Shown here one piece after another: positions 1 through 10,681 of a stretch of 64,000 nucleotides of DNA (position 1 is the stretch's first letter; each line of letters starts with the position of its first letter). Source of the DNA: Methylibium sp. Root1272 (lineage in GTDB: Bacteria > Pseudomonadota > Gammaproteobacteria > Burkholderiales > Burkholderiaceae_C); contig NZ_LMDY01000002.1 in the NCBI RefSeq assembly GCF_001425905.1, forward strand, positions 1 to 64,000. Direction: 5' to 3'. Under the pieces are notes generated by a model, which did no database searches, had not been told where the DNA came from, and saw only the letters and a list, made by a program, of their open reading frames with translations. A program made the position numbers and the translations under genes.

Positions 1-97
1 GATCAACCCGATCGCGATGGAAGAAGGCCTGCGCTTCGCCATCCGTGAGGGCGGCCGCACCGTCGGCGCAGGCGTCGTCGCCAAGATCATCGAGTAA
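1..97 (+). CDS. tuf: Elongation factor Tu, C-terminal fragment (cut by window edge)
   Basis: Only the last 31 codons are inside the window, read from base 2 to the TAA at 95-97. The fragment contains [19 protein letters not shown], the nearly invariant end of EF-Tu domain 3. EF-Tu carries aminoacyl-tRNA to the ribosome as a GTP complex. Its position just before rpsJ is the usual end of the str operon (rpsL-rpsG-fusA-tuf) in betaproteobacteria. Identity is secure although the GTPase domain is not visible. Confidence 0.96.
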   Translation, partial: INPIAMEEGLRFAIREGGRTVGAGVVAKIIE

Positions 98-188
98 TGC
101 ATGACGGCGGGCGGGCACGTGTCCCGCCCCGCCTTTCACCACCCCGCTGCGGGCGCTGCCCGCCGCACCGCTCTTTGAAGGAACCGTC

Positions 189-500
189 ATGCAAAAGCAA
201 AAGATCCGCATCCGCCTGAAGGCATTCGATTACAAGCTGATCGACCAGTCGGCCCTCGAGATCGTCGATACCGCTAAGCGCACCGGCGCCATCGTCAAGG
301 GCCCGGTGCCCCTGCCGACGCGCATGCAGCGTTTCGACATCCTGCGTTCGCCGCACGTCAACAAGAGCTCTCGCGACCAGTTCGAGATCCGCACCCACCA
401 GCGCCTGATGGACATCGTCGACCCCACCGACAAGACCGTCGACGCGCTGATGAAGCTCGACCTGCCGGCTGGCGTGGACGTCGAGATCAAGCTGCAGTAA
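189..500 (+). CDS. rpsJ: 30S ribosomal protein S10 (NusE)
   Basis: The protein is 103 residues, the standard S10 length, and starts [20 protein letters not shown]10 sits in the 30S head and, as NusE, also joins the NusB antitermination complex. An AAGGAA ribosome binding site lies just before the ATG. It follows tuf by 91 nt and precedes rplC by 186 nt. That gap holds a GC hairpin and a promoter, so rpsJ may be transcribed mainly with tuf while rplC onward has its own start. Confidence 0.98.
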   Translation: MQKQKIRIRLKAFDYKLIDQSALEIVDTAKRTGAIVKGPVPLPTRMQRFDILRSPHVNKSSRDQFEIRTHQRLMDIVDPTDKTVDALMKLDLPAGVDVEIKLQ

Positions 501-509
501 GTCCTGATC

Positions 510-526
510 GGGCCCGCTGCGGGCCC
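510..526 (+). terminator. GC hairpin after rpsJ (possible attenuator)
   Basis: Inverted repeat gggccc-gctgc-gggccc ten bases after the rpsJ stop. No T-tract follows, so it could be a Rho-assisted end or attenuator, or only a stabilising 3' structure. Confidence 0.4.
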
Positions 527-532
527 GGGTGG

Positions 533-560
533 TTGCGGCTTCGGCTGCTGCTGCTACAAT
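533..560 (+). promoter_or_regulatory. Predicted sigma-70 promoter for the rplC operon
   Basis: TTGCGG (533-538), 16 nt spacer, TACAAT (555-560). It is the best promoter-like match in the 186 nt gap between rpsJ and rplC and would give a leader of about 120 nt. The -10 box is strong and the -35 partial. This is inference from motif match only. Confidence 0.5.
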
Positions 561-686
561 CGCAGGCTTTTCTGCCCTCGGCACTCTGGTGTCGCGGGCA
601 AAACATCGTGGTGACCCGGGGCAATGCTTTCGGTCACCTCAGTGAAGTCAGTCCGGCCAATCGATGTCGGACATTGGAGAAGAACC

Positions 687-1367
687 ATGACTACAGCCAA
701 TCCGGGCGATCGCCTCGGCTTGCTGGGCCGCAAGGTGGGCATGATGCGCATCTTCACGGACGACGGCGATGCCGTGCCCGTGACGGTGCTCGACGTGTCC
801 AACAATCGCGTCACCCAGGTCAAGACCGTCGAAACCGACGGCTACAGCGCCATCCAGGTGACGTTCGGCGCACGCAAGGCGTCGCGCGTCACCAAGCCCG
901 AAGCCGGGCACCTCGCCAAGGCGGGTGTCGAGGCCGGCGAGATCCTGCGGGAGTTCGCGGTCAGCGCCGAGGTGGCGGCCGAGTACAAGCCGGGCGGCAC
1001 GCTGCCGGTCGGCCTGTTTGCCGCCGGCCAGAAGGTCGACGTGCAGGGCACGTCGATCGGCAAGGGCTTCACCGGCACCATCAAGCGTCACAACTTCGGC
1101 TCGCAGCGCGCGTCGCACGGCAACAGCCGTTCGCACAACGTGCCGGGTTCGATCTCGATGGCGCAGGACCCGGGGCGCGTGTTCCCGGGCAAGAAGATGT
1201 CCGGCCACCGCGGCGACGTAACCAAGACCACCCAGAACCTCGACATCGTGCGTGTCGATGAAGCCCGCCAGCTGCTGCTGGTGCGCGGCGCGGTTCCTGG
1301 CGCGAAGAACGGTTTCGTGACCGTGCGCCCGGCCGTCAAGGTCAAGGCCAAGAAGGGAGCGAACTGA
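687..1367 (+). CDS. rplC: 50S ribosomal protein L3
   Basis: A 226-residue protein beginning [20 protein letters not shown]. An in-frame ATG exists upstream at 624, but 687 matches the family N-terminus and follows a GGAGAAGAA ribosome binding site. The typical L3 segment [20 protein letters not shown] is present. L3 is an early assembly protein of the 50S subunit near the peptidyl transferase centre. Its stop overlaps the rplD start by one base, which indicates coupled translation. Confidence 0.97.
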   Translation: MTTANPGDRLGLLGRKVGMMRIFTDDGDAVPVTVLDVSNNRVTQVKTVETDGYSAIQVTFGARKASRVTKPEAGHLAKAGVEAGEILREFAVSAEVAAEYKPGGTLPVGLFAAGQKVDVQGTSIGKGFTGTIKRHNFGSQRASHGNSRSHNVPGSISMAQDPGRVFPGKKMSGHRGDVTKTTQNLDIVRVDEARQLLLVRGAVPGAKNGFVTVRPAVKVKAKKGAN

Positions 1368-1987
1368 TGGAACTCGAGCTCCTGAACGAACAAGGCCAGG
1401 CCGCCTCGAAGGTGGACGCGCCGGACACCGTGTTCGGCCGCGACTACAACGAAGCGCTGGTGCACCAGGTGGTGGTGGCCTACCAGGCGAATGCTCGCCA
1501 AGGGACGCGCGCCCAGAAGGACCGTCAGACGGTCAAGCACTCGACCAAGAAGCCGTGGCGCCAGAAGGGCACCGGCCGGGCTCGTGCTGGCATGACCTCG
1601 TCGCCGCTGTGGCGCGGAGGCGGTCGGATCTTCCCGAACAGCCCGGAAGAGAACTTCAGCCACAAGGTCAACAAGAAGATGTACCGCGCCGGCATGGCCG
1701 CCATCTTCTCGCAGCTCGCCCGCGAAGGCCGCCTGGCCGTGGTGGACTCGATCAAGGTCGAGTCGCCCAAGACCAAGGCACTGGCCGCCAAGTTCAAGGC
1801 CATGGGCCTGGAGTCGGTACTGGTGATCGCTGACGAGGTGGACGAGAACCTGTTCCTCGCGTCGCGCAACCTCGCCAACGTGCTGGTGATCGAGCCGCGT
1901 TACGCCGATCCGCTGTCGCTGGTCTTCTACAAGAAGGTCCTGGTGACGAAGGGCGCGATCGAGAAGCTCAAGGAGATGCTGGCATGA
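1367..1987 (+). CDS. rplD: 50S ribosomal protein L4
   Basis: The protein has 206 residues (E. coli 201) and carries the loop region with [21 protein letters not shown], the long extension that lines the exit tunnel. In E. coli L4 represses the S10 operon through its leader; here the 5' leader is separated from rpsJ, so any autogenous site would lie before rplC. It overlaps rplC by one base and rplW by four (ATGA). Confidence 0.97.
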   Translation: MELELLNEQGQAASKVDAPDTVFGRDYNEALVHQVVVAYQANARQGTRAQKDRQTVKHSTKKPWRQKGTGRARAGMTSSPLWRGGGRIFPNSPEENFSHKVNKKMYRAGMAAIFSQLAREGRLAVVDSIKVESPKTKALAAKFKAMGLESVLVIADEVDENLFLASRNLANVLVIEPRYADPLSLVFYKKVLVTKGAIEKLKEMLA

Positions 1988-2298
1988 GCGCTCTCAAGTT
2001 CGATGAAGGCCGCCTGATGAAGGTGCTGGTCGCGCCGATCGTGTCCGAGAAGGCCACGGCGGTCGCCGAGTCGCACAACCAGGTGCTGTTCAAGGTGCTG
2101 CAGGACGCGACCAAGCCCGAGATCAAGGCGGCCGTGGAGCTGCTGTTCAAGGTCGAGGTCGACAAGGTGTCGGTCGTGAACACCAAGGGCAAGACCAAGC
2201 GCTTCGGCAAGGGCGTGGGCCGCCGCGACAACGTTCGCAAGGCCTATGTCTGCCTGAAGGCGGGTCAGGAGCTCAACTTCTCCGGGGAGGCCGCGTAA
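1984..2298 (+). CDS. rplW: 50S ribosomal protein L23
   Basis: 104 residues, usual L23 size. The N-terminal part has the [15 protein letters not shown] signature and the basic [16 protein letters not shown] loop. L23 sits at the tunnel exit and is the docking site for trigger factor and SRP. It shares four bases with rplD and one base with rplB. Confidence 0.97.
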   Translation: MSALKFDEGRLMKVLVAPIVSEKATAVAESHNQVLFKVLQDATKPEIKAAVELLFKVEVDKVSVVNTKGKTKRFGKGVGRRDNVRKAYVCLKAGQELNFSGEAA

Positions 2299-3122
2299 TG
2301 GCCGTCGTCAAAGTCAAACCCACGTCCCCCGGCCGCCGTGCCGTGGTGAAGGTGGTGCATTCGCACCTGCACAAGGGCAAGCCCGAAGCGTCGCTGCTCG
2401 AGCCGCAGATCCAGAATGCGGGCCGCAACAACAACGGCCACATCACGATCCGTCACAAGGGCGGTGGCCACAAGCACCACTACCGTGTGGTCGATTTCAA
2501 GCGCGACAAGGACGGCATCCCGGCGAAGGTCGAACGTATCGAGTACGACCCGAACCGCACCGCCCACATCGCGCTGGTGTGCTATGCCGATGGCGAGCGT
2601 CGCTACATCATCGCCCCGCGCGGTCTGGAAGTCGGCGCCACCATCCTGAGCGGCTCGGAAGCGCCGATCAAGGCCGGCAACACGCTGCCGATCCGCAACA
2701 TCCCGGTGGGCTCGACGATGCATTGCGTCGAGTTGCTGGCCGGCAAGGGTGCGCAAATCGCGCGCTCGGCCGGTACGTCGGTGACGCTGCTGGCGCGCGA
2801 AAGCACCTACGCTCAGGTCCGCCTGCGCTCGGGTGAGGTGCGCCGCATTCACATCGAGTGCCGTGCCACGATCGGCGAGGTGAGCAACGAAGAACACAAC
2901 CTGCGTCAGTACGGCAAGGCCGGTGCGATCCGCTGGAAGGGCATCCGCCCGACCGTTCGTGGCGTGGCCATGAACCCGGTGGACCACCCGCACGGCGGCG
3001 GCGAAGGCCGCACCGGCGAGGGCCAGGTGCCGGTGTCGCCTTGGAACACGATGACCAAGGGCTACCGCACTCGCAGCAACAAGCGTACGCAGACGTTCAT
3101 CGTCTCGCGTCGCAAGAAGTAA
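2298..3122 (+). CDS. rplB: 50S ribosomal protein L2
   Basis: 274 residues, the normal L2 length. The C-terminal segment [18 protein letters not shown] holds the conserved histidine implicated in subunit association and peptidyl transfer. The ATG overlaps the rplW stop codon. It is one of the most conserved proteins in the window and anchors the S10 cluster identification. Confidence 0.98.
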   Translation: MAVVKVKPTSPGRRAVVKVVHSHLHKGKPEASLLEPQIQNAGRNNNGHITIRHKGGGHKHHYRVVDFKRDKDGIPAKVERIEYDPNRTAHIALVCYADGERRYIIAPRGLEVGATILSGSEAPIKAGNTLPIRNIPVGSTMHCVELLAGKGAQIARSAGTSVTLLARESTYAQVRLRSGEVRRIHIECRATIGEVSNEEHNLRQYGKAGAIRWKGIRPTVRGVAMNPVDHPHGGGEGRTGEGQVPVSPWNTMTKGYRTRSNKRTQTFIVSRRKK

Positions 3123-3134
3123 GGGGCACGCTCG

Positions 3135-3410
3135 ATGGCACGCTCACTGAAAAAGGGTCCGTTCGTGGACCACCACCTGGTGGCCAAGGTCGAGAAGGCC
3201 GTGGCGATCAAGGACAAGAAGCCGATCAAGACCTGGTCGCGCCGCTCGACGATCCTGCCCGATTTCATCGGACTGACGATCGCCGTGCACAACGGCAAGC
3301 AGCACGTCCCCGTGTACGTGACCGACCAGATGGTCGGCCACAAGCTCGGCGAGTTCGCCCTGACCCGCACGTTCAAGGGTCACCCGGCGGACAAGAAGGC
3401 GAAGAAGTAA
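3135..3410 (+). CDS. rpsS: 30S ribosomal protein S19
   Basis: 91 residues starting [12 protein letters not shown], with the C-terminal [18 protein letters not shown] typical of S19. It lies on the 30S head next to S13. It follows rplB by 12 nt and is followed directly by rplV. Confidence 0.98.
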   Translation: MARSLKKGPFVDHHLVAKVEKAVAIKDKKPIKTWSRRSTILPDFIGLTIAVHNGKQHVPVYVTDQMVGHKLGEFALTRTFKGHPADKKAKK

Positions 3411-3420
3411 GGGGATGACG

Positions 3421-3750
3421 ATGGAAACCCGAGCAATCGTTCGCGGCGTGCGCCTGTCGGTCGACAAGGGTCGGCTGGTGGCTGACCTGGTCCGCGGCAA
3501 AAAGGTGGACCAGGCACTCAACATCCTGGAATTCACGCAGAAGAAGGCCGCCGTCATCATCAAGAAGGCGCTGGAATCGGCGATCGCCAATGCCGAGCAC
3601 AACGACGGTGCCGACATCGACGAGTTGAAGGTCAAGACGATCCACGTCGAGCAGGGTGCGACGCTGAAGCGTTTCTCCGCGCGCGCCAAGGGCCGCGGCA
3701 ACCGCATCAGCAAGCCGACCTGCCACATCTTCGTCACCGTCGGCAACTAA
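3421..3750 (+). CDS. rplV: 50S ribosomal protein L22
   Basis: 109 residues beginning [20 protein letters not shown]. An ATG six bases earlier (3415) is possible, but the AAGGGG ribosome binding site touches that codon and is well spaced for 3421, which also gives the standard length. The beta-hairpin that lines the exit tunnel is recognisable ([16 protein letters not shown]). Macrolide-resistance deletions occur in this loop in other bacteria; it looks intact here. Confidence 0.96.
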   Translation: METRAIVRGVRLSVDKGRLVADLVRGKKVDQALNILEFTQKKAAVIIKKALESAIANAEHNDGADIDELKVKTIHVEQGATLKRFSARAKGRGNRISKPTCHIFVTVGN

Positions 3751-3764
3751 AGGCAGAGAAGACC

Positions 3765-4676
<912 letters not shown>

Positions 4677-4678
4677 AC

Positions 4679-5095
4679 ATGCTGCAACCCTCTCGTCGCA
4701 AGTTCCGCAAGGAACAGAAGGGCCGCAACACGGGCATCGCCACCCGCGGTGCGAACGTGTCGTTCGGCGACTTCGGCCTGAAGGCCACCGAGCGTGGCCG
4801 CCTGACGGCGCGCCAGATCGAGGCCGCGCGTCGCGCGATCTCTCGTCACGTGAAGCGCGGCGGCCGCATCTGGATCCGCATCTTCCCCGACAAGCCCATC
4901 TCGCAGAAGCCGGCTGAAGTCCGCATGGGCAACGGCAAGGGCAACCCCGAGTACTACGTGGCCGAGATCCAGCCCGGCAAGGTGCTCTACGAGATCAACG
5001 GCGTCCCCGAAGAACTCGCACGCGAAGCGTTCACGCTGGCCGCTGCCAAGTTGCCGCTGCGCTGTACCTTCGTCGCGCGTCAGATCGGCGCTTGA
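4679..5095 (+). CDS. rplP: 50S ribosomal protein L16
   Basis: 138 residues beginning [17 protein letters not shown], with the conserved [20 protein letters not shown] and a late [13 protein letters not shown] segment. L16 binds near the A-site tRNA elbow. An AAAGGAG ribosome binding site lies at the very end of rpsC, two bases before the rpsC stop, so the two genes are tightly linked. Confidence 0.98.
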   Translation: MLQPSRRKFRKEQKGRNTGIATRGANVSFGDFGLKATERGRLTARQIEAARRAISRHVKRGGRIWIRIFPDKPISQKPAEVRMGNGKGNPEYYVAEIQPGKVLYEINGVPEELAREAFTLAAAKLPLRCTFVARQIGA

Positions 5096-5113
5096 CGCTT
5101 CGGAGTAATCGAC

Positions 5114-5314
5114 ATGAAAGCATCTGAACTTCGCGCCAAGGACGTGGCGGCCCTCGAGCAGGAGGTCAAGGACCTGCTCAAGGCCCACTTCGGCCTGCGC
5201 ATGCAAAAGGGCACGCAGCAGCTGGGCAATACCGCCACGCTGCGCCTGACCCGTCGTGACATCGCTCGCGCCAAGACCATCCTGGCCGAGAAGAAGAAGG
5301 GAGCCGCGCAATGA
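5114..5314 (+). CDS. rpmC: 50S ribosomal protein L29
   Basis: 66 residues; small, helical and charged, with the [30 protein letters not shown] region of L29 split over two helices. It sits beside L23 at the tunnel exit. The stop overlaps the rpsQ start (ATGA). Confidence 0.95.
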   Translation: MKASELRAKDVAALEQEVKDLLKAHFGLRMQKGTQQLGNTATLRLTRRDIARAKTILAEKKKGAAQ

Positions 5315-5583
5315 CGACTCAAGAGACCGTCAAGAACACGCGCACCCTGGTCGGTCGCGTGGTCAGTGACCAGCGTTCGAAGACGATCACCGTGCTGGTC
5401 GAGCGTCGCGTCAAGCACGAGCTCTACGGCAAGATCGTGGCCCGCTCGCGCAAGTACCACGCGCACGACGAAAAGAACGAATACAAGCTCGGCGACGTCG
5501 TCGAGATCTCGGAAGGCCGCCCGATCTCCAAGACCAAGGCGTGGGTCGTGACCCGGCTGGTCGAGAAGGCTCGCGTGGTCTGA
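5311..5583 (+). CDS. rpsQ: 30S ribosomal protein S17
   Basis: 90 residues with the S17 OB-fold signature [21 protein letters not shown] in two blocks and [15 protein letters not shown]. It is the last gene of the S10 cluster; a canonical terminator follows 43 nt downstream. Confidence 0.97.
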   Translation: MTTQETVKNTRTLVGRVVSDQRSKTITVLVERRVKHELYGKIVARSRKYHAHDEKNEYKLGDVVEISEGRPISKTKAWVVTRLVEKARVV

Positions 5584-5626
5584 GCTTGACTCGCCGTCGA
5601 GGGCTTTGATCAGCCTGTGACGAAGG

Positions 5627-5667
5627 CGACCGGTACGCTGGCATGCTGGCGACCGGTCGTTTTTTTT
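5627..5667 (+). terminator. Rho-independent terminator after rpsQ
   Basis: Perfect 8-bp stem cgaccggt (5627-5634) / accggtcg (5652-5659), 17-nt loop, followed directly by eight T residues (5660-5667). This is the best canonical terminator in the window and separates the S10 cluster from the downstream peroxiredoxin gene. Confidence 0.85.
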
Positions 5668-5701
5668 CGGCGCTTTTCCGTCCATCACCAGGAGACACAC
5701 G

Positions 5702-6211
5702 ATGCTGAAAGTCGGCGACAAGCTGCCTGAGGGCACGCTGCAGGAGTTCATCGAGGTCGAAGGCGACGGCTGCTCGCTCGGCCCGAACAGTTTCGAGGTC
5801 GGCAAGTTGACCGCTGGGAAGAAGATTGCCGTGTTCGCCTTGCCGGGCGCGTTCACGCCCACCTGTTCCGCCCAGCACGTGCCCGGCTTCGTCGAGCATG
5901 CCGAGGCGTTCAAGGCGGCGGGCGTCGACGAGATATGGTGCCTGTCGGTCAACGATGCCTTCGTCATGGGAGCCTGGGGGCGCGAGCAGAAGACCGGTAG
6001 CAAGGTCCGCATGATGGCGGACGGCAGCGCGGCGTTCGCGCAGGCGACTGGCTTGACGCTGGACCTCAACGCCCGCGGCATGGGGCTGCGCTCGCAGCGC
6101 TACTCCATGCTGGTGGTCGACGGCACCGTCAAGACGCTGAATGTCGAGGCGCCGGGCAAGTTCGAGGTCAGCAATGCGGAGACGCTCCTGGCTCAGGCCA
6201 AGGCCTTGTGA
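5702..6211 (+). CDS. Peroxiredoxin, Prx5 (AhpC/TSA, glutaredoxin-like) family
   Basis: 169 residues with the Prx5 active-site segment LPGAFTPTCSAQHVPGF; the peroxidatic cysteine is Cys55. The WGREQ and NARGMGLRSQRYSMLV segments are also typical of this family, which reduces hydrogen peroxide and alkyl peroxides with glutathione/glutaredoxin or thioredoxin. No fused glutaredoxin domain is present. It lies between two ribosomal operons, after a terminator and with its own GGAGACACACG leader. No clear -35/-10 pair was found for it, so it may depend on readthrough or a cryptic promoter. Confidence 0.9.
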   Translation: MLKVGDKLPEGTLQEFIEVEGDGCSLGPNSFEVGKLTAGKKIAVFALPGAFTPTCSAQHVPGFVEHAEAFKAAGVDEIWCLSVNDAFVMGAWGREQKTGSKVRMMADGSAAFAQATGLTLDLNARGMGLRSQRYSMLVVDGTVKTLNVEAPGKFEVSNAETLLAQAKAL

Positions 6212-6251
6212 GCGAGCGCAGCGCGAACCGCCGACGGCCAGTCTTCAGCGC

Positions 6252-6280
6252 TTGACACGTGGTTCGCGTTCGCAGATACT
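6252..6280 (+). promoter_or_regulatory. Strong sigma-70 promoter for the spc operon
   Basis: TTGACA (6252-6257), exactly 17 nt spacer, GATACT (6275-6280). The -35 is consensus and the -10 matches 4 of 6. It lies 40 nt after the peroxiredoxin stop and about 200 nt before rplN. The resulting long untranslated leader (about 6287-6482) has GC-rich hairpin potential but no ORF I can support. Confidence 0.75.
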
Positions 6281-6482
6281 ACTAAGCTTCGCCGATCGTC
6301 GGCTTGGGATTGCGGGGCCTGAAAAGGCTTCGCCGGGTCGCTGACCCGAATCGCCCAAGACGGCCTCGGTCTCGCCCTAAGCAGAGGGTGCCTCGCGGCA
6401 ACGCAGGCGCCCGATGACGGGCCCAAGACTGCTCACAAGCGGCCCATGGTGGGTCGGGCGCGAGACAAGTTGGGGACAGACA

Positions 6483-6851
6483 ATGATTCAAATGCAATCG
6501 CGGCTCGATGTCGCGGACAACACGGGCGCGAAAAGCGTCATGTGCATCAAGGTGCTCGGCGGCTCCAAGCGTCGCTATGCCGGCATCGGCGACGTCATCA
6601 AGGTCTCCATCAAGGAGGCTGCGCCGCGTGGTCGTGTCAAGAAGGGCGAGGTCTACAGCGCCGTGGTCGTGCGCACGGCCAAGGGCGTGCGCCGTCAGGA
6701 CGGTTCGCTGGTCAAGTTCGACGGCAATGCCGCCGTGCTGCTGAATGCCAAGCTCGAGCCGATCGGCACCCGCATCTTCGGCCCGGTGACCCGCGAACTG
6801 CGGACCGAGCGCTTCATGAAGATCGTGTCGCTGGCCCCCGAGGTCCTCTGA
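6483..6851 (+). CDS. rplN: 50S ribosomal protein L14
   Basis: 122 residues, exactly the family size, starting [18 protein letters not shown] longer in-frame reading from 6414 exists but extends into the leader and has no family support. L14 lies at the subunit interface, contacting helix 14 of 16S rRNA. First gene of the spc operon. Confidence 0.98.
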   Translation: MIQMQSRLDVADNTGAKSVMCIKVLGGSKRRYAGIGDVIKVSIKEAAPRGRVKKGEVYSAVVVRTAKGVRRQDGSLVKFDGNAAVLLNAKLEPIGTRIFGPVTRELRTERFMKIVSLAPEVL

Positions 6852-6871
6852 GCGACTGCGAGGAACACACC

Positions 6872-7189
6872 ATGAACAAGATTCGCAAGGGCGACCAGGT
6901 CATCGTGCTGACCGGGCGCGACAAGGGCAAGCGCGGCGCCGTCGCGTCGCGTGTCGACACCGACCACCTGCTGGTTGATGGCGTCAACATCGTGAAGAAG
7001 CACGTGAAGCCGAATCCGCTGAAGGGTTCGACCGGCGGCATCGTCGACAAGACCATGCCGATCCACCAGTCCAACGTGGCGATCTACAACCCGGCGAGCG
7101 GCAAGGCCGATCGCGTGGGTATCAAGCTCCTGGCTGACGGCAAGAAAGTGCGCGTCTTCAAGTCCAGTGGCGACGAGATCAAGGCTTGA
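6872..7189 (+). CDS. rplX: 50S ribosomal protein L24
   Basis: 105 residues with the N-terminal KOW motif [21 protein letters not shown]24 initiates 50S assembly at the 5' end of 23S rRNA. The start at 6872 follows a GCGAGGAACA ribosome binding site. Twenty nt separate it from rplN. Confidence 0.97.
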   Translation: MNKIRKGDQVIVLTGRDKGKRGAVASRVDTDHLLVDGVNIVKKHVKPNPLKGSTGGIVDKTMPIHQSNVAIYNPASGKADRVGIKLLADGKKVRVFKSSGDEIKA

Positions 7190-7203
7190 GGCCGAGGTAA
7201 GCA

Positions 7204-7758
7204 ATGGCTCAACAACAGACAGCTCGTCTTCAGCAGCACTACCGCGACAAGGTCGTCGCCGATCTGGTGGCCAAGTTCGGCTACAAGTCGGTGATGCAGG
7301 TCCCGCGCCTGACCAAGATCACACTCAACATGGGTGTGAGCGAGGCCGTGTCGGACAAGAAGGTCATGGATCACGCCGTCGGCGATCTGACCAAGATCGC
7401 CGGCCAGAAGCCCGTGGTCACGAAGTCGAAGAAGGCGATCGCCGGCTTCAAGATCCGTGACGGCGTGCCCATCGGCTGCATGGTCACGCTGCGTGGCGTG
7501 CGCATGTACGAGTTCCTCGATCGCTTCGTGACGATCTCGCTGCCCCGCGTGCGCGACTTCCGCGGCATCTCGGGTCGCTCGTTCGATGGTCGCGGCAATT
7601 ACAACATCGGCGTCAAAGAGCAGATCATCTTCCCCGAGATCGAGTACGACAAGATCGACGCGCTGCGTGGGATGAACATCAGCTTCACGACGACCGCGAA
7701 GACCGACGACGAATGCAAGGCGCTGCTCGCCGCATTCAAGTTCCCGTTCAAGAACTGA
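7204..7758 (+). CDS. rplE: 50S ribosomal protein L5
   Basis: 184 residues, starting [18 protein letters not shown], with the L5 signature [20 protein letters not shown]. Binds 5S rRNA and contacts the 30S head. Slightly longer at the N-terminus than E. coli L5 (179). Confidence 0.97.
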   Translation: MAQQQTARLQQHYRDKVVADLVAKFGYKSVMQVPRLTKITLNMGVSEAVSDKKVMDHAVGDLTKIAGQKPVVTKSKKAIAGFKIRDGVPIGCMVTLRGVRMYEFLDRFVTISLPRVRDFRGISGRSFDGRGNYNIGVKEQIIFPEIEYDKIDALRGMNISFTTTAKTDDECKALLAAFKFPFKN

Positions 7759-7766
7759 GGTGGCCT

Positions 7767-8072
7767 GTGGCAAAACTTTCGATCAAGCAGCGTGAGCTCA
7801 AGCGTGAGCAGCTGGTCGCCAAGTTCGCGAAGAAGTACGCGGAGCTGAAGGCCATCATCAACGACGCGGGCAAGTCCGACGAAGAGCGCTATACCGCGCG
7901 CCTGGCGCTGCAGAAGCTGCCGCGCAACGCCTACCCGTCGCGCCTGCGCAACCGCTGCGAACTGACCGGCCGCCCCCGCGGCACCTTCCGCACCTTCGGT
8001 CTGGCGCGCAACAAGATCCGTGAACTGGCGTTCAAGGGGGACATCCCCGGCGTCGTCAAGGCCAGCTGGTAA
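7767..8072 (+). CDS. rpsN: 30S ribosomal protein S14 (zinc-free long form)
   Basis: 101 residues beginning at GTG 7767 (product [11 protein letters not shown]). The in-frame ATG at 7713 lies inside rplE and gives a non-family extension. The long S14 form without CxxC zinc motifs is present; it has [22 protein letters not shown] zinc-independent S14 means this gene needs no Zur-controlled duplicate. It is 8 nt from rplE. Confidence 0.96.
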   Translation: MAKLSIKQRELKREQLVAKFAKKYAELKAIINDAGKSDEERYTARLALQKLPRNAYPSRLRNRCELTGRPRGTFRTFGLARNKIRELAFKGDIPGVVKASW

Positions 8073-8102
8073 GCCGGCACGCGAACGTACAGGAGAAAAC
8101 CC

Positions 8103-8498
8103 ATGAGCATGAGTGATCCCATCGCCGACATGCTGACCCGCATCCGCAACGCGCAGATGGTGGAGAAGGCTGTCGTGGTGATGCCGTCGTCGAAGCTGAA
8201 GGTGGCGATCGCCCAGGTCCTGAAGGACGAGGGCTACATCGATGCCTACGCCGTCAAGGGCGAGGCCGAGAAGCCGCAACTCGAGATCGGCCTGAAGTAC
8301 TACGCCGGTCGCCCGGTGATCGAGCGCATCGAGCGCGTGAGCCGTCCCGGCCTGCGCGTCTACAAGGGGCGTCACGAGATTCCCCAGGTCATGAACGGCC
8401 TGGGCGTGGCGATCGTGACGACGCCCAAGGGCGTCATGACGGACCGCAAGGCCCGCGCTGCCGGTATCGGCGGCGAGGTCCTGTGCTACGTCGCCTGA
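8103..8498 (+). CDS. rpsH: 30S ribosomal protein S8
   Basis: 131 residues, starting [18 protein letters not shown], with the C-terminal [21 protein letters not shown]8 nucleates the 30S platform and in E. coli represses the spc operon by binding near rplE; whether the same site exists here was not tested. Confidence 0.98.
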
Positions 8499-8515
8499 CG
8501 CGAAGGAACTGAAGA

Positions 8516-9049
8516 ATGTCTCGCGTTGGAAAGATGCCGATCGCCGTCCCCAAGGGTGTGGACGTGGCGATCAATGCTGAACAGATCAGCGTCAAGGGCT
8601 CGCTCGGTACGCTGGTGCGTCCGGTGAACCGACTGGTCTCGGTCAAGAACGAAGACGGCAAGCTGAGCTTCGCGCCGGCCGACGAGTCGGCGGCCGCGAA
8701 TGCAATGAGCGGCACGATGCGCGCGCTGGTGGCCAACATGGTCAACGGCGTCAGCAAGGGCTTCGAACGCAAGTTGACGCTGGTGGGCGTGGGCTTCCGG
8801 GCCCAGGCGCAAGGCGCCAAGCTGAACCTGCAGGTGGGTTTCTCCCATCCGGTGGTGAAGGATATGCCGGCCGGCATCAAGGTCGAATGCCCGACACAGA
8901 CCGAGATCTTGATCAAGGGATCGGATCGCCAGGTGGTCGGTCAGATCGCGGCTGAAGTGCGTGCCATCCGTCCGCCCGAGCCGTACAAGGGCAAGGGCAT
9001 CCGGTATGCCGAAGAGAAGGTCTCGCTCAAAGAGACCAAGAAGAAGTAA
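8516..9049 (+). CDS. rplF: 50S ribosomal protein L6
   Basis: 177 residues, two L6 domains. It begins [17 protein letters not shown] and ends with the signature [14 protein letters not shown]. Located near the GTPase-associated centre. Confidence 0.97.
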   Translation: MSRVGKMPIAVPKGVDVAINAEQISVKGSLGTLVRPVNRLVSVKNEDGKLSFAPADESAAANAMSGTMRALVANMVNGVSKGFERKLTLVGVGFRAQAQGAKLNLQVGFSHPVVKDMPAGIKVECPTQTEILIKGSDRQVVGQIAAEVRAIRPPEPYKGKGIRYAEEKVSLKETKKK

Positions 9050-9060
9050 GGAGCAGCTCG

Positions 9061-9426
9061 ATGTTGAACCGCAAAGATCAGCGCCTGCGTCGCTCCAAGC
9101 AGACCCGTGTGCGCATCGCCTTGCAGAAGGTGGCGCGCCTGACGGTGTTCCGCTCCAACCTGCACATCTACGCCAGCGTCATTTCCGACGACGGCTCGAA
9201 GGTCCTGGCCAGCGCCTCGACCGCCGAGAAGGAAGTGCGCGCCCAGCTCGGCGCCGCAGGCAAGGGTGGCAACACCGAAGCCGCGGCCCTGATCGGCAAG
9301 CGCATTGCCGAGCGCGCCAAGGCGGCAGGCATCGAGTCGGTCGCGTTCGACCGTGGTGGCTTCGCCTATCACGGTCGCGTGAAGGCCCTGGCCGAAGCGG
9401 CGCGCGAAGCCGGCCTGCAGTTCTGA
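9061..9426 (+). CDS. rplR: 50S ribosomal protein L18
   Basis: 121 residues with the N-terminal basic stretch and the [21 protein letters not shown]-terminus of L18. It binds 5S rRNA with L5 and L25. Eleven nt after rplF. Confidence 0.97.
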   Translation: MLNRKDQRLRRSKQTRVRIALQKVARLTVFRSNLHIYASVISDDGSKVLASASTAEKEVRAQLGAAGKGGNTEAAALIGKRIAERAKAAGIESVAFDRGGFAYHGRVKALAEAAREAGLQF

Positions 9427-9472
9427 GTGCGTTTGCGCACCCTGACTGCACTGCACATCGAAGGAATCTGAC

Positions 9473-9991
9473 ATGGCAAAGTTTCAACCCCGGATCGCTG
9501 ACGACGGTCGTGACGACGGTCTGAAGGAAAAGATGATCCAGGTGAACCGCGTGACCAAGGTGGTCAAGGGCGGTCGCACCATGAGCTTCGCGGCATTGAC
9601 CGTGGTCGGCGACGGCGATGGCCGTGTCGGCATGGGCAAGGGCAAGGCCAAGGAAGTTCCGGTCGCGGTGACCAAGGCGATGGACGCGGCGCGCCGCGAC
9701 ATGGTGAAGGTCAGCCTGAAGAACGGCACCGTGCACCACAACGTGACCGGCGAGCACGGTGCGGCCAAGGTGCTGCTGGCGCCGGCGGCGCCGGGGACCG
9801 GCATCATCGCCGGCGGTCCGATGCGCGCGGTGTTCGAAGTGATGGGCGTGACTGACATCGTGGCCAAGAGCCTAGGGTCGTCCAACCCTTACAACATGGT
9901 GCGCGCGACCTTCAATGCGCTGCGTCGTTCGACGACGCCGTCGGAGGTCGCATCGAAGCGCGGCAAGTCGGTCGAAGAGATCTTCAACTGA
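9473..9991 (+). CDS. rpsE: 30S ribosomal protein S5
   Basis: 172 residues. Contains the S5 double-stranded RNA-binding segment with [20 protein letters not shown] and the conserved [20 protein letters not shown]5 shapes decoding fidelity and the mRNA entry channel. Confidence 0.97.
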
Positions 9992-10008
9992 GCCGGCAGG
10001 GGAACGAC

Positions 10009-10191
10009 ATGACGGACAAGAAGACGGTCAAGGTGAAGCTGGTGCGCAGCCCGATCGGCACCAAGGAATCGCATCGCGCCACGGTGCGCGGTCTCGGCCT
10101 GCGCCAGATCGGCAGCGAGCGCGTGCTCGAAGACACGCCCGCGGTGCGCGGGATGATCAACAAGGTGAGCTACCTGGTTCAAGTGCTGTAA
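10009..10191 (+). CDS. rpmD: 50S ribosomal protein L30
   Basis: 60 residues: [20 protein letters not shown] and [21 protein letters not shown] are the L30 core. L30 is absent from some bacterial lineages, and its presence with rpsE and rplO completes the usual spc order. Confidence 0.95.
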
Positions 10192-10216
10192 GGCGCGGAC
10201 GGACCTGGAGAAGACG

Positions 10217-10648
10217 ATGGAACTCAACACGATCAAGCCCGCCTCGGGCGCCAAGCATGCCAAGCGCCGTGTCGGCCGTGGTATCGGCTCCGGCCTGGGC
10301 AAGACCGCGGGCCGTGGCCACAAAGGTCAGAAGTCGCGTGCCGGTGGCTACCACAAGGTGGGCTTCGAAGGCGGTCAGATGCCGCTGCAACGTCGCCTCC
10401 CCAAGCGTGGCTTCAAGTCGCTGACGCTGAAGTACAACGCCGAGATCACGCTGGCCGACCTGCAAGTGCTGGCGGCTGACGAGGTCGACGTCCCCACGCT
10501 CAAGCAGGCTGGCCTGGTGGGCGAGCGCGCCAAGGTGGTCAAGGTCATCAAGTCGGGCGAACTGAGCAAGAAGGTCGTGCTCAAGGGCGTCGGCGCGACG
10601 GCGGGTGCGAAGGCGGCGATCGAAGCTGCCGGCGGCTCGGTGGCCTGA
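10217..10648 (+). CDS. rplO: 50S ribosomal protein L15
   Basis: 143 residues, with the extended N-terminal arm carrying [20 protein letters not shown] and the [18 protein letters not shown] block. It is a late 50S assembly protein. It precedes secY by 33 nt. Confidence 0.97.
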   Translation: MELNTIKPASGAKHAKRRVGRGIGSGLGKTAGRGHKGQKSRAGGYHKVGFEGGQMPLQRRLPKRGFKSLTLKYNAEITLADLQVLAADEVDVPTLKQAGLVGERAKVVKVIKSGELSKKVVLKGVGATAGAKAAIEAAGGSVA

Positions 10649-10681
10649 GCCCGCGTGTCCGGACGACTCTAGGATTCCTGC

